In this document: one piece after another, positions 51,125 to 59,816 of the stretch | Layout: the number at the start of each line of letters is the position of its first letter | Position numbering within the stretch: the stretch's first letter is position 1 | Assembly (NCBI GenBank): GCA_018711985.1 | Contig: DVHS01000054.1 | Coordinates: 1 to 64,000, forward strand | Length of the DNA: 64,000 nucleotides | Source: Egerieenecus merdigallinarum | GTDB lineage: Bacteria; Bacillota; Clostridia; Christensenellales; Aristaeellaceae | Reading direction: 5' to 3' | Translations under genes and position numbers: made by a program | Notes under the pieces: generated by a model | What the model saw: the letters and a program-made list of their open reading frames with translations, nothing else | Databases searched by the model: none | What the model was told of the DNA's origin: nothing

Positions 51125-52036
51125 TTATTCTCCCAGCGCTTGCTGCAAGGTGCGCATGTTTTCGCGCATCACGTCCTCGTATCTGGTGAGCGCGGTCTCA
51201 TCCGTGGGTCCGGTGACCACCGGGTCCAGGGTGTATACCTCCGCGCCTGTTTCCTGGGCCAGGGTGCGGGCGGCCAGGTCGTCATATTGAGGTTCTACGA
51301 ACAGCGGCGGCGTGCCCAGCTCCTCCACCACGCCCACCAGCTCCGCCAGCTGCGCGGGGGACAGGGCGTCGCCGGGCTCCCGGTTCACCACGCCCACCAC
51401 GTTCAGCCCATACGCCCGGGCAAAGTAGGGAAAGGCTTCGTGAAAGGTGATGATGTCCTTGCGGGACAGGTCCGCCAGCCCGTCGCGCAGCTCCTGATCC
51501 AGCTCCGTCAGGCGCTGGGCGTAGGCGGCACGGTTGGCCTCAATGGCCGCGGCGTAGTCCGGGAAGGCTTCGCACAGTCCGGCGCTGAGGTTGTCCACCA
51601 TGGCGGCCGCGTTGGCGGCGTCCAGCCACAGATGGGCGTTGACTTCATGGTCGTGGGCTTCGGCCTCTGCCTGGTCATGGTCGTGGAGCTGGCCGTCCTC
51701 CTCCAGCAGGGGAATGCCCGCGGAGGCGTCCACCACCGGCAGCTCCGGGAAAGCGTCCATCACGTTTTGCAGGTAGCTTTCCATGCCCGCCCCGTTGATG
51801 AGGAATACATCCGCCTCCGCCAGGGCTTTCATGTCGCCGGTTTGCAGCTGGTAATCGTGCAGGCATCCCGTTCCCGGGGCGGCCAGGTTGCGCACCTCCA
51901 GGCCGTCGATGCCTTGGGTCAGGTTCAGGGCAAACAGATAAATGGGATAAAAGGAAGTGGCCACTGTTTCGCCCAGGGCGCACAGGGGCAGGGCGAGCAG
52001 GAGCAGGGAAAGCAAAAGAACCAGGGTTTTCTTCAT
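51125..52036 (-). CDS. znuA: zinc/manganese ABC transporter binding protein, ZnuA type
   Basis: A 303-residue cluster A-I metal-binding protein. The signal peptide ends CALG-E with a Cys four residues earlier, so lipidation is possible. Metal ligands are visible: His in GTGCLHDYQLQ, His in VNAHLWLDAAN, His in DIITFHEAFPYFARAYG and the acidic group in LFVEPQYDDLAA. A His/Asp-rich loop (QLHDHDQAEAEAHDHE) before the second ligand favours zinc over manganese. The partner permease and ATPase genes are not adjacent: the gene lies between a small hypothetical gene (76 bp upstream, same strand) and the repeat locus, so the operon may have been broken or the partners are elsewhere. Confidence 0.87.
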   Translation of the reverse strand: MKKTLVLLLSLLLLALPLCALGETVATSFYPIYLFALNLTQGIDGLEVRNLAAPGTGCLHDYQLQTGDMKALAEADVFLINGAGMESYLQNVMDAFPELPVVDASAGIPLLEEDGQLHDHDQAEAEAHDHEVNAHLWLDAANAAAMVDNLSAGLCEAFPDYAAAIEANRAAYAQRLTELDQELRDGLADLSRKDIITFHEAFPYFARAYGLNVVGVVNREPGDALSPAQLAELVGVVEELGTPPLFVEPQYDDLAARTLAQETGAEVYTLDPVVTGPTDETALTRYEDVMRENMRTLQQALGE

Positions 52037-52112
52037 GGATACGTTCCTTTCTTGGGTTGGTGTGCCAGGGGCCGCTTATGTAACGGTCCAGGAGGGGCCA
52101 TGCATCCCGTAT

Positions 52113-52598
52113 TTATTTTAGCCAGGCGGCATAGCGCTCCGGGGGATAATTATCCCGGATGATGCGGGCAATGAGCTCCTTTTCCTCGGGGGGCTGGAAG
52201 GCGTCGAACTTCTGGTAGAGTACCCGCATGGCGCTCAGGGAACCGGCGCGCAGGGAGTAATCCTTGAGCTTTGTATACGTGATGGAATACACCTGCATGC
52301 TGTCAAAGAGCACGCCCATGACGTCGTCGGCCAGCTGGGGCAGCTCCCGCATGCGGATGCGCCGCAGCTCCCCACTGTCGGTCTTTACCGTCATGTCGTC
52401 GCCCAGGTAGCCGTACAGGGTATCAAACAGGTAGCTTTCCACCCGCTGGGCCAGCTCTTCGAGGGTTTCCCGATAGGGCGCAAAACGCTTCAGCAGCCTG
52501 GCCGCGCCCTCGCACAGGCCGGTTTGCTCCAGCACGGCGGAACCCAGGCTGGGGCGCAGCGCTTGCGCCACCTGTTCCGCAGTGACATAACCGGGCAT
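52113..52598 (-). CDS. uncharacterised soluble protein
   Basis: A 161-residue, mostly helical, charged protein with no signal peptide or membrane segment; not recognised. It is on the same strand and 76 bp upstream of znuA. GGGGGAAAGG precedes the ATG. Stretches such as YLFDTLYGYLGDDMTVKTD and LRRIRMRELPQLADDVMGVL show no known motif. Confidence 0.65.
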   Translation of the reverse strand: MPGYVTAEQVAQALRPSLGSAVLEQTGLCEGAARLLKRFAPYRETLEELAQRVESYLFDTLYGYLGDDMTVKTDSGELRRIRMRELPQLADDVMGVLFDSMQVYSITYTKLKDYSLRAGSLSAMRVLYQKFDAFQPPEEKELIARIIRDNYPPERYAAWLK

Positions 52599-52622
52599 GA
52601 ACCTTTCCCCCTTCGCTTTGGT

Positions 52623-52650
52623 AAAATATGCATTCGACAGCCGGGGACAA
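52623..52650 (-). promoter_or_regulatory. possible promoter of the 161-residue protein gene
   Basis: On the minus strand TTGTCC (52645-52650), 16 bp, TATTTT (52623-52628). Both boxes match only in part. Confidence 0.4.
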
Positions 52651-52832
52651 AACTCCTTGCGTCCGGGAAGATTCCCTTCCCGTCCATGGTTGGGCTATTC
52701 ACGCAGTTTTCACACAAACTCCATGATTTCATCAGGTGGCCTATAAAACCTTTTCAAGCAAAAAGCCTATGCTTAGAACGGTTTCCTGGTAATGGAAAAA
52801 ACATGGCGCGCAGGGCGCGAAGGGAGCAGGAC

Positions 52833-54104
52833 ATGGGGCGCGGAAAGAGCCGGGTATGGCAATGGACAAAGCGGGTGGCGCTGCTGGCGGTGGTTGCGGC
52901 GGTGTGCCTGGCGGGATACAGCTATATTTATCCCATGGCGGCAGGAGCGGAGAAAACCGTCTATGCCAGCTATACCGCACAGACAGGGGACATTGCAACC
53001 ACCATGAGCTTCAATGCGCAGATCAGCGCCATACATACCGAAACGCTGCAAAACAGCGGCGAGGCCACCGTGAGCAACATCTATGTTACCCAGGACCAGG
53101 CGGTAAAGGCGGGGGATAAAATCCTGGATCTGTCCAATGGCGAAACCCTCAAGGCGGGCATCGACGGCACCGTGAACGAGATCGCCGTGGCCAAGGGCGA
53201 TTGGCTCCGCCGCAGCCAGGGCCTGGTGCAGATCGTGGACTTTACCCAGCTGCAGGTGGACCTGAGCGTGGATGAATACGACGTGCAGAAGGTGTACAAG
53301 GGACTCCCCTGCACCGTGACCATCATTTCTCTGGGGCTGGATATCGAAACGGAGATCGACCACATCAACCTGGTCTCCGGGTCCATGGGCAACGTGGCCA
53401 GCTATTCCGCCACCGCCCGGCTGGATGCCCCGGCGAATGTGCTGCCCGGCATGGCCGCCACGGTGACCATTGCCGACGAGGAGGCCCTGGGCGTTACCAC
53501 CCTGGAAATGGCGGCGCTCTCCTTCCACGAGGATGGCACGCCCTATGTGCTCATCCGCCAGGCGGACGACAGCTATCAGGAGCGTGAGGTGGAAACCGGG
53601 CTAAGCGACGGCATGCGGGTGGAGATCGTCTCCGGGGTGGAACCCGGGGAAACCGTGTGGGCCGTGGCGGGCACGGAAGCGGCGGAGGAATTCTCCCTGG
53701 GCAAGCTGTATGCCTCCCTGGTGGGCCAGACCGTGGTCATCCAGGAGGGCGAGCGCAGCCGGGACACCAACCGGAGCTTCTACCAGGATTGGACGTTCCC
53801 CGAAGGCATGGAAGTTCCGGAAGGCGGTGAGATGCCCGAGGGCATGGAAATCCCCGAAGGCGGCGAGATGCCCGAGGGTATGGAAGCGCCCGAAGGCAGC
53901 CAGACGTCCACGGAAGCCGAAACGTCCCAGCGCACGGATAACCTGCAAAGCACCGAAGAGAACGCCGGCACAGAGGAATCCACGAATACCGGCCGGCCCG
54001 GAGCCGGCCAGCAAGGCGGCCGCCCCACTGGCCAGGATACCCAGGACGCGCAGGCGGACAGTCCCGCGCAGCCCCAGGAGCAAACAGGAGGAAATGAGTC
54101 ATGA
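52833..54104 (+). CDS. membrane-fusion adaptor, type A (MacA/HlyD-like), with PEG-repeat tail
   Basis: A 423-residue adaptor. One N-terminal membrane anchor is at about residues 12-32. The biotinyl-lipoyl-like hairpin follows (NIYVTQDQAVKAGDKILDLS, then DGTVNEIAVAKGDWL), then the beta-barrel VDLSVDEYDVQKVYKGLPC and the membrane-proximal domain with VLPGMAATVTIADEEA. From about residue 322 there is a low-complexity tail of repeated PEG(G/M) units, then Gln/Thr/Glu-rich sequence to the end. It is paralogous to the adaptor at 58069. ATG 52833 follows AGGGAG; an ATG ten codons upstream lacks a good ribosome binding site. The stop overlaps the next start (ATGA). First gene of the operon. Confidence 0.85.
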   Translation: MGRGKSRVWQWTKRVALLAVVAAVCLAGYSYIYPMAAGAEKTVYASYTAQTGDIATTMSFNAQISAIHTETLQNSGEATVSNIYVTQDQAVKAGDKILDLSNGETLKAGIDGTVNEIAVAKGDWLRRSQGLVQIVDFTQLQVDLSVDEYDVQKVYKGLPCTVTIISLGLDIETEIDHINLVSGSMGNVASYSATARLDAPANVLPGMAATVTIADEEALGVTTLEMAALSFHEDGTPYVLIRQADDSYQEREVETGLSDGMRVEIVSGVEPGETVWAVAGTEAAEEFSLGKLYASLVGQTVVIQEGERSRDTNRSFYQDWTFPEGMEVPEGGEMPEGMEIPEGGEMPEGMEAPEGSQTSTEAETSQRTDNLQSTEENAGTEESTNTGRPGAGQQGGRPTGQDTQDAQADSPAQPQEQTGGNES

Positions 54105-55168
54105 AACGTAAGCTATGGGCCGCGTGGCTACTGACGTCGCTGCTGCTTCCCTGGGGAGCGCTGGCCCAGGAAACCTTTGACGGTACGGTGGTGGCCGGGG
54201 AAGCCGTGGCAATCACCGCGCCTTTTGGGGGCACGGTCACCGCCCTGGACATCCGGGAGGGCCAGCTGCTGGAGGCCGGGGATGCCGTGGTCACCCTGAG
54301 CACCACCAAGGTATGGGCCACCCAGGATGGCACCGTCAACGGCGTCTTTGCCCAGGAGGGCGACAGCGCCGAGGGCACGGTGCTCTACCTTTCCCCGGTG
54401 AGCCGCTATACCATCTCCTGCGCGCTTTCCAAGGCCCATGAGGATGTGGATACCTACTATGTGGAGCTGGGGGAAAAGGTATATATCCAGTGCGTGAAGG
54501 ACGGCAGCCACCGGGCGGAGGGCATTGTCACCGGGGTGAGCGGCTCCTCCTATACGGTGACCACCACCGCCGGGGAAATGTACCTGCAGGAATCCGCCTA
54601 TATTTACCGCTCCCCGGATTATGACGCGGACAGCTGCCTGGGCACCGGCGTGGTACAGCGGACGGCGGAGGTGGCCGTCAGCGGCACGGGCAGCATTCTG
54701 AAAATGTACGTCTCCGATGGGGATACCGTGGAGCGGGGCCAGTTATTGTTTGAAACCGTCTCCGGCTCCCTGATGGGCCTGAGCGCCACCGGTAGCCCGG
54801 AGGTAACGTCGGACAGCGCCGGCGTGGTCACCCAGGTGCAGTGCAGCCTGGGACAGCAGGTGCAGCAGGGAGCGACCCTGGCGGTGCTCGCTCCCCGCAG
54901 CGGGTATCAGGTGGCGTTCACCATCCCCGAGGATCTGCTCAGCCAGGTTGCTGTGGGAGACACCGTGGAGATTTACTTCAACTGGAATGAGGATAAGTCC
55001 CAGCCCGCCACGGGACAGGTGACGGCCATTTCCTATGTCAGCGACGCGCAGACGCAGGGAAGCGTCTCCACCGAAGCCATGTATACGGCCTATGCCACCT
55101 TTACCCCCGGGGACGATGTCCGCCTGGGCATGACGGTAACGGTGGTTCCCCTGAGCGACGAAACGTAA
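54101..55168 (+). CDS. secreted adaptor-like protein, type B (duplicated lipoyl-like domains)
   Basis: A 355-residue exported protein with a signal peptide ending GALA-Q and no other membrane segment. Starting at FDGTVVAGEAVAITAPFGG it has a lipoyl-like domain with the GQLLEAGDAVVTLSTTK turn, and a second one around GSILKMYVSDGDTVERGQLL, as in HlyD-family adaptors. A beta-barrel segment follows (AFTIPEDLLSQVAVGDTVEI). It has the same length and domain order as the protein at 61074, with which it shares many stretches (for example FDGTVVAG and VERGQLLFETV). Both arms of the classical coiled coil are absent or very short, so it may be an extracellular ring component rather than a full adaptor. 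Translationally coupled to the type A gene. Confidence 0.78.
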   Translation: MKRKLWAAWLLTSLLLPWGALAQETFDGTVVAGEAVAITAPFGGTVTALDIREGQLLEAGDAVVTLSTTKVWATQDGTVNGVFAQEGDSAEGTVLYLSPVSRYTISCALSKAHEDVDTYYVELGEKVYIQCVKDGSHRAEGIVTGVSGSSYTVTTTAGEMYLQESAYIYRSPDYDADSCLGTGVVQRTAEVAVSGTGSILKMYVSDGDTVERGQLLFETVSGSLMGLSATGSPEVTSDSAGVVTQVQCSLGQQVQQGATLAVLAPRSGYQVAFTIPEDLLSQVAVGDTVEIYFNWNEDKSQPATGQVTAISYVSDAQTQGSVSTEAMYTAYATFTPGDDVRLGMTVTVVPLSDET

Positions 55169-55186
55169 ATGGAGGTGTGCATCCCT

Positions 55187-58063
55187 ATGAAAAGGTATTT
55201 CACCGGCGGGCTGGCGCTGCTGCTGGCCCTGAATCTGGCCCTGCCGGGCAGCACGGTCACCCTGGCGGAGGACATGGCCACATCCTCGGATATGGACGCC
55301 TCCATGCCCACGGCGACAGCTACCGCCATGCCCACGGCAACAGCGACTGCCGCTCCCACGGCGGAGGCTACCGCAGTGCCCACGGCGACAGCCACGCCTG
55401 AGGTGACCGCCAACGGCCCTGCCTATTACCTGGAGGGAGAAACCCGGCGCTATGGGGAACTGGCGGAGCTGATTCCCCTGGCCCAGGCCCTGGGTCAGCC
55501 CGTGTATCTGGCATCCGCAAAGGTATATGAGCTGCCGGGTTGGACCCTGGAGCAGGCCAGCGACCTGGCCTTGGCCCTGGATACCACCGTTTTCCCCGAG
55601 GAAAACCGCGTGGTGATGCTCTCCGAAACCAACCCCGCCGGGAACAGCGCCGAAAATACGGTGTACCTGTGGGTGGGCTTCAAACTGCCGGTGGAGGAAG
55701 GCTCCAACGGCGGCGAAAGCCAGGAGATCCTGGAAATGGAGCTGCAGGTCACTCCCCAGAACTATGATGAAAGCAATCCCTGTACCCCCACCTTCACCCT
55801 GGCCGCCATTCCGGAGCTGACGCAGGGGCAGACCTACGGCGTGGAGATGGACGGCGTCCAGGCACAGCCCCTGGAAGGCAATACCTACACCCCGGACGCC
55901 TCCGGCAGCTATCGCTTTGTGGTGCTGGATGAAGCCGGAGAGGTACTGGCACGCTCCCGGGCCTGGGCGGTAACCCTGTCATCGGGGGCTGACACGGTCC
56001 TCACGGCCACGCCCACCGCGGAGCCTGCCGCGAATTCCACGGCCACACCCACGGTGGAGCCTGCTGTGGAACCTACGGCCACGCCCACCGTGGAGCCTGC
56101 CGCGAATTTCACGGCCACGCCCACCGCGGAACCTGCCGCGAATTCCACGGCCACACCCACGGTGGAGCCTGCTGTGGAACCTACGGCGACACCTACTGCG
56201 GAGCCTGCTGCGGAACCCACGGCCACGCCCATCGCAGAGCCTGCTGTGGAACCCACGGCTACGCCTACTTCGGAAATCGCACCCGTCCCCACGGAACAGC
56301 CTGAGGTGCTCCCTGAACCGGAGCTGCTGGTGGCCGCCGTGGACTACACCCCCGATACCCTTTCTGACGCGGCGCCCACCTTTATCCTTAGCGGCATAAC
56401 CGACGCGGACTGGTACTATGCCGTCAGCGTGGACGATGCCGCACCCATGGCCCTGGTAGGTGACCGGTACACCGCCACGGCCTCCGGGACATATACCCTG
56501 CGCTTCTATATGATGGATGGCGAAGGCCAGACCCTGGCCACCTCCGCGCCCTATACGGTGCGCCTGGACTTCACCACGGAGTCCTCCATCCGCAAGCAGG
56601 CCTGGATGGAAAACCCTGACGGCAGCGGCCCGGTCTACGGTACCCTGGAAGGGCTGCTGGCCCTGGCACCCACGGGCAGCACCATCTATCTGCTCACCGG
56701 GGACATCATTATTCTTTCCGGCGGCGCGTCCCAGCTCAGCGGCGTGCAGCTGGCCGCAGACCCCGGCGTGTTTGCCACCAGCAGCTGCTCCGTGCGGGTC
56801 ACCACCCAAAGCCCCCTGGACGGGAGCGCGGGCCTGTTCGTATACGTGGAGGAGGTCACCGCCGGGGAGGAAACCGCGACGCTGACCCTCCAGGCGGCCT
56901 GCGACCAGGTGCTGGATGATTCCTGGCTGACCACGGCCCCCACCTTTACCCTCTCCAGCGACGTGGAGCTGCCCCAGGGCTGGACCTGGGCGGTGCGCTA
57001 TGACGGCGGCGCTCCCGTGACCCTGGCGGGCAACACCTTCACCGCCCAGGAGGAGGGCGCCTATACCTTGACCTTTGTGGTGCTGGACGGGGCGGGCCAG
57101 GTGGCCGCCTCCACCCAGGATGTCACCCTCCGGCTGGATACCACCCCGCCCCTGGTGCAGGCCACCGCGGGGGCGAACCTCACCCTGACCGTCACCGCCT
57201 CGGACGCGGTGAGCGGCATTGACGGCCTGTCCATGGACGGCGGCGCCAGCTGGTATCCCGTTACGGAAATGGGCGAAGGCGTGTGGGGACTGACCTTCAC
57301 CGCCGCCCAGGCGTATACCTTTGCCCCGGGAACCATCGTGGCCCGGGACGGCGCGGGCAACCTGGCCGCCTATGAGAAGGAAGTCACCCTCCAGAGCAGC
57401 CAGGGCCGGCCCAGCGGCGGTTTCTCCGGCGGCGGCGGCGGTTCCTCCTCCACCGTGGCAACCACCCACGCCACCTCCGATACCACCGCCGTGGTGGCCT
57501 ATGACGGGGTGGAGCTGGTGGTGGCCGATCAGCCCATGAGCTCCCTGGTCATGGGCGAAACGGAGCTGGAGCTGTTCCTGCGGCCCGATGAAAGCCTCCT
57601 GGCCCGGCTGGGCGAGGATTACCAGCCTGCCTTCACCGCTACCCTGTCCAACTGGATGGAGGACGCCTCCGACACCCCGGATACCCTGGTGCTGGCCGTC
57701 TCCCAGGAAGACCTTGCCCAGGCGGAGGACGCGGCCTTCACCTGGGACTTCAACGGTACCGTGTACAAAAAGCTGGCGGCCAGCGGCATTGATTACCTGG
57801 TGCTCCAGGTGGGGGATCAGGTGACGGCTCTGTCCACGGCGGGCTTTGCGGCAGGGGTGCGCTACACCATGTACCGCGCCCAGGGGCTGAGCAGCGAGGC
57901 CTTTGACTACCATGTGGCCATGACGGAAGAGGGAGAAACCACCCTGTCGGTTACCGTGGCCGGGGAAACCTGGCTCCTCACCGAGGAAGAGGGCGGAGCG
58001 TTCTATTATTACGACGTCTACACCGGCACCCTGGAGGAGCTGGCGCAGGCGAAGGAAGGGTAA
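55187..58063 (+). CDS. large secreted Thr/Pro-rich repeat protein
   Basis: A 958-residue exported protein with a signal peptide ending TLA-E, not assignable to a known family. It has a short Ala/Thr/Pro-rich stretch (about residues 45-75), then several beta-sandwich or Ig-like repeats. These have a recurring pattern of TPTFTLAAIPELTQGQTYGV / APTFILSGITDADWYYAVSV / APTFTLSSDVELPQGWTWAV, each followed by a GxYTLTFVVLDGAGQV-like strand. Between them, residues about 272-368 are a Thr-Pro-Glu linker built from repeats of ATPTVEPA / ATPTAEPA. A Gly-rich linker (GGFSGGGGGSSS) near 745 leads to a final globular domain. No LPXTG or transmembrane anchor is seen. It sits in the middle of the adaptor/MacB operon, so it may be the exported product or a cell-surface extension of the apparatus. 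Confidence 0.75.
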   Translation: MKRYFTGGLALLLALNLALPGSTVTLAEDMATSSDMDASMPTATATAMPTATATAAPTAEATAVPTATATPEVTANGPAYYLEGETRRYGELAELIPLAQALGQPVYLASAKVYELPGWTLEQASDLALALDTTVFPEENRVVMLSETNPAGNSAENTVYLWVGFKLPVEEGSNGGESQEILEMELQVTPQNYDESNPCTPTFTLAAIPELTQGQTYGVEMDGVQAQPLEGNTYTPDASGSYRFVVLDEAGEVLARSRAWAVTLSSGADTVLTATPTAEPAANSTATPTVEPAVEPTATPTVEPAANFTATPTAEPAANSTATPTVEPAVEPTATPTAEPAAEPTATPIAEPAVEPTATPTSEIAPVPTEQPEVLPEPELLVAAVDYTPDTLSDAAPTFILSGITDADWYYAVSVDDAAPMALVGDRYTATASGTYTLRFYMMDGEGQTLATSAPYTVRLDFTTESSIRKQAWMENPDGSGPVYGTLEGLLALAPTGSTIYLLTGDIIILSGGASQLSGVQLAADPGVFATSSCSVRVTTQSPLDGSAGLFVYVEEVTAGEETATLTLQAACDQVLDDSWLTTAPTFTLSSDVELPQGWTWAVRYDGGAPVTLAGNTFTAQEEGAYTLTFVVLDGAGQVAASTQDVTLRLDTTPPLVQATAGANLTLTVTASDAVSGIDGLSMDGGASWYPVTEMGEGVWGLTFTAAQAYTFAPGTIVARDGAGNLAAYEKEVTLQSSQGRPSGGFSGGGGGSSSTVATTHATSDTTAVVAYDGVELVVADQPMSSLVMGETELELFLRPDESLLARLGEDYQPAFTATLSNWMEDASDTPDTLVLAVSQEDLAQAEDAAFTWDFNGTVYKKLAASGIDYLVLQVGDQVTALSTAGFAAGVRYTMYRAQGLSSEAFDYHVAMTEEGETTLSVTVAGETWLLTEEEGGAFYYYDVYTGTLEELAQAKEG

Positions 58064-58068
58064 GGTGG

Positions 58069-59100
58069 ATGGCGATGGCAAAGCCGAAAAAGAAGCGCCG
58101 GTGGCTCCGGCGGCTGATAACCTGGCTGGTGTTGCTTACGGTGGCGGCGGGGGCCTTTGCCCTGTTTGTTCTCCCCACCTGGCAGGCGGAGGCTACCACG
58201 ACCTACGTGAAGTACACCGCCTCCCGGGGGACCATCTCCAATGCCCTGAGCTTTTCCGGCTCGGTGAGCGTGGTAAATAACGAAACCCTCACTGCCGGGG
58301 CGGCGGCCACCGTGCGCACCGTGTACGTGGCCGAGGGCGACCAGGTGGAGAGCGGCGACAAGCTCATGCGCCTCTCCAGCGGCGAAACCCTGGAGGCAGG
58401 CTTTGACGGCACGGTAAATGAGCTCAGCGTGGAGGAAGGCGACGAAGTGGCCGCCGGCGCCAGCATGATCCAGATTGTGGACTTTGCCCACATGAAGGTG
58501 ACCATGCGCGTGGATGAATACCAGATTTCCCAGGTCAGCGAAGGGCAGGCCTGCCGCATTACCGTCACCGCCCTGGGCGAAACCTTTGACAGCGAAATTA
58601 CCCATATCAACCGCATCAGCGCTTCCCAGGGCTCCACGGCCTACTATACCGTGACCTGCGAAATGGACGTCACCGAGGACGTACTCCCCGGCATGGCGGT
58701 TACCGTGACCATTCCCCAGGAGGAAGCCGTGGACGTGGTGGTCCTGTCCAAGGACGCCCTGTCCTTTGACGTGGACAACAGCGCCTATGTCCTCCAGCAG
58801 ACCGCTGAGGGCGTGATGGAAAAGGTTCCCGTGGAGATCGGCGTGGACAACGACAACTATGTGGAGATCACCGCGGGCCTGTCCGAAGGGGACGAGGTCT
58901 ACGCGGAGGAAACCACCTCCGCCAGCGCTTCCACGGGCCTGAGCAGCCTGATGTCCCTGTTCGGGGGCGGCAGCATGCCCGGCGGCAGCGCGCCCAGCGG
59001 CATGCAGAACAGCCGACAGAACCGCGACTTCGGCGGGAATTTCGGCGGCGGCAGCTTTGGCGGCGGCTTCGGCGGCGGCTTTGGCGGCGGCATGCCGTGA
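58069..59100 (+). CDS. membrane-fusion adaptor, type A (MacA-like), with Gly-rich tail
   Basis: A 343-residue adaptor with one N-terminal membrane anchor (about residues 14-34). It has the same order of domains as the adaptor at 52833: TVYVAEGDQVESGDKLMRLS and DGTVNELSVEEGDEVAAGAS for the lipoyl hairpin, MRVDEYQISQVSEGQAC for the barrel, DVLPGMAVTVTIPQEEA for the membrane-proximal domain. From about residue 300 the tail becomes Gly-, Ser- and Phe-rich (FGGGSFGGGFGGG) with no clear fold. ATG 58069 is close behind the previous stop. It directly precedes the ATPase, the usual position of MacA. Confidence 0.87.
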   Translation: MAMAKPKKKRRWLRRLITWLVLLTVAAGAFALFVLPTWQAEATTTYVKYTASRGTISNALSFSGSVSVVNNETLTAGAAATVRTVYVAEGDQVESGDKLMRLSSGETLEAGFDGTVNELSVEEGDEVAAGASMIQIVDFAHMKVTMRVDEYQISQVSEGQACRITVTALGETFDSEITHINRISASQGSTAYYTVTCEMDVTEDVLPGMAVTVTIPQEEAVDVVVLSKDALSFDVDNSAYVLQQTAEGVMEKVPVEIGVDNDNYVEITAGLSEGDEVYAEETTSASASTGLSSLMSLFGGGSMPGGSAPSGMQNSRQNRDFGGNFGGGSFGGGFGGGFGGGMP

Positions 59101-59114
59101 GGAGGGACGGAAAC

Positions 59115-59816
59115 GTGACGGAACAGCGCATATTCTTCCGCATGCGGGACATTATCAAGAACTACGCCCTGGGGGATGAGGAGGTCCCCATCCTCAAGGG
59201 CATCAACCTGGACGTGGCCCCGGGGGAATACCTGTCGGTGCTGGGGCCCTCGGGCAGCGGCAAAAGCACGCTGATGAACATCATCGGCTGCCTGGACCAG
59301 GCCACCAGCGGGGAATATATCCTCCAGGATCAGCGCATTGCGGACCTGGACGAAAAGGAGCTCAGCCACATCCGCAGCCGGGAGATCGGCTTTATTTTCC
59401 AGAATTCCCAGATGCTCCCCCGCATGGACGCGGTGAAAAACGTGGAGCTGCCGCTGATCTATGCCGGGGTACGTCCCCGGGAGCGCGCCCGCCGGGCCGA
59501 GGAAATGCTGGTGAAGGTGGGACTCAAGGACCGGCTGCACCATGCCCCCAACCAGCTCTCCGGCGGCCAGCAGCAGCGTGTGGCCATCGCCCGGGCGCTG
59601 GTGACCCATCCCAGCATTCTCCTGGCGGACGAACCCACCGGCGCCCTGGACCAGCACACCGGCAGGCAGATCATGGACCTGTTTGAGGAACTCAACGAGG
59701 AAGGCAACACCATCCTGATGATTACCCATGACCTGAACGTGGCCAGGAAGGCTCGCCGGGTGGTGCACATCATCGACGGCGAGCTGACCGAAGCCGAGGA
59801 GGCGACCTTCGCGTGA
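59115..59816 (+). CDS. MacB/LolD-type ABC ATPase
   Basis: A 233-residue ATPase of the MacB/LolD/FtsE type. Walker A GPSGSGKST, Q-loop FIFQNSQMLPRM, signature LSGGQQQR, Walker B ILLADEPTGALD and H-loop MITHD are intact. The start is GTG 59115 with GGAGGG 8 nt upstream; an ATG six codons earlier overlaps the previous gene's stop and has no better signal. It overlaps the permease by 4 bp. Such ATPases drive conformational pumping of an adaptor-linked permease rather than classic import. Confidence 0.93.
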   Translation: MTEQRIFFRMRDIIKNYALGDEEVPILKGINLDVAPGEYLSVLGPSGSGKSTLMNIIGCLDQATSGEYILQDQRIADLDEKELSHIRSREIGFIFQNSQMLPRMDAVKNVELPLIYAGVRPRERARRAEEMLVKVGLKDRLHHAPNQLSGGQQQRVAIARALVTHPSILLADEPTGALDQHTGRQIMDLFEELNEEGNTILMITHDLNVARKARRVVHIIDGELTEAEEATFA

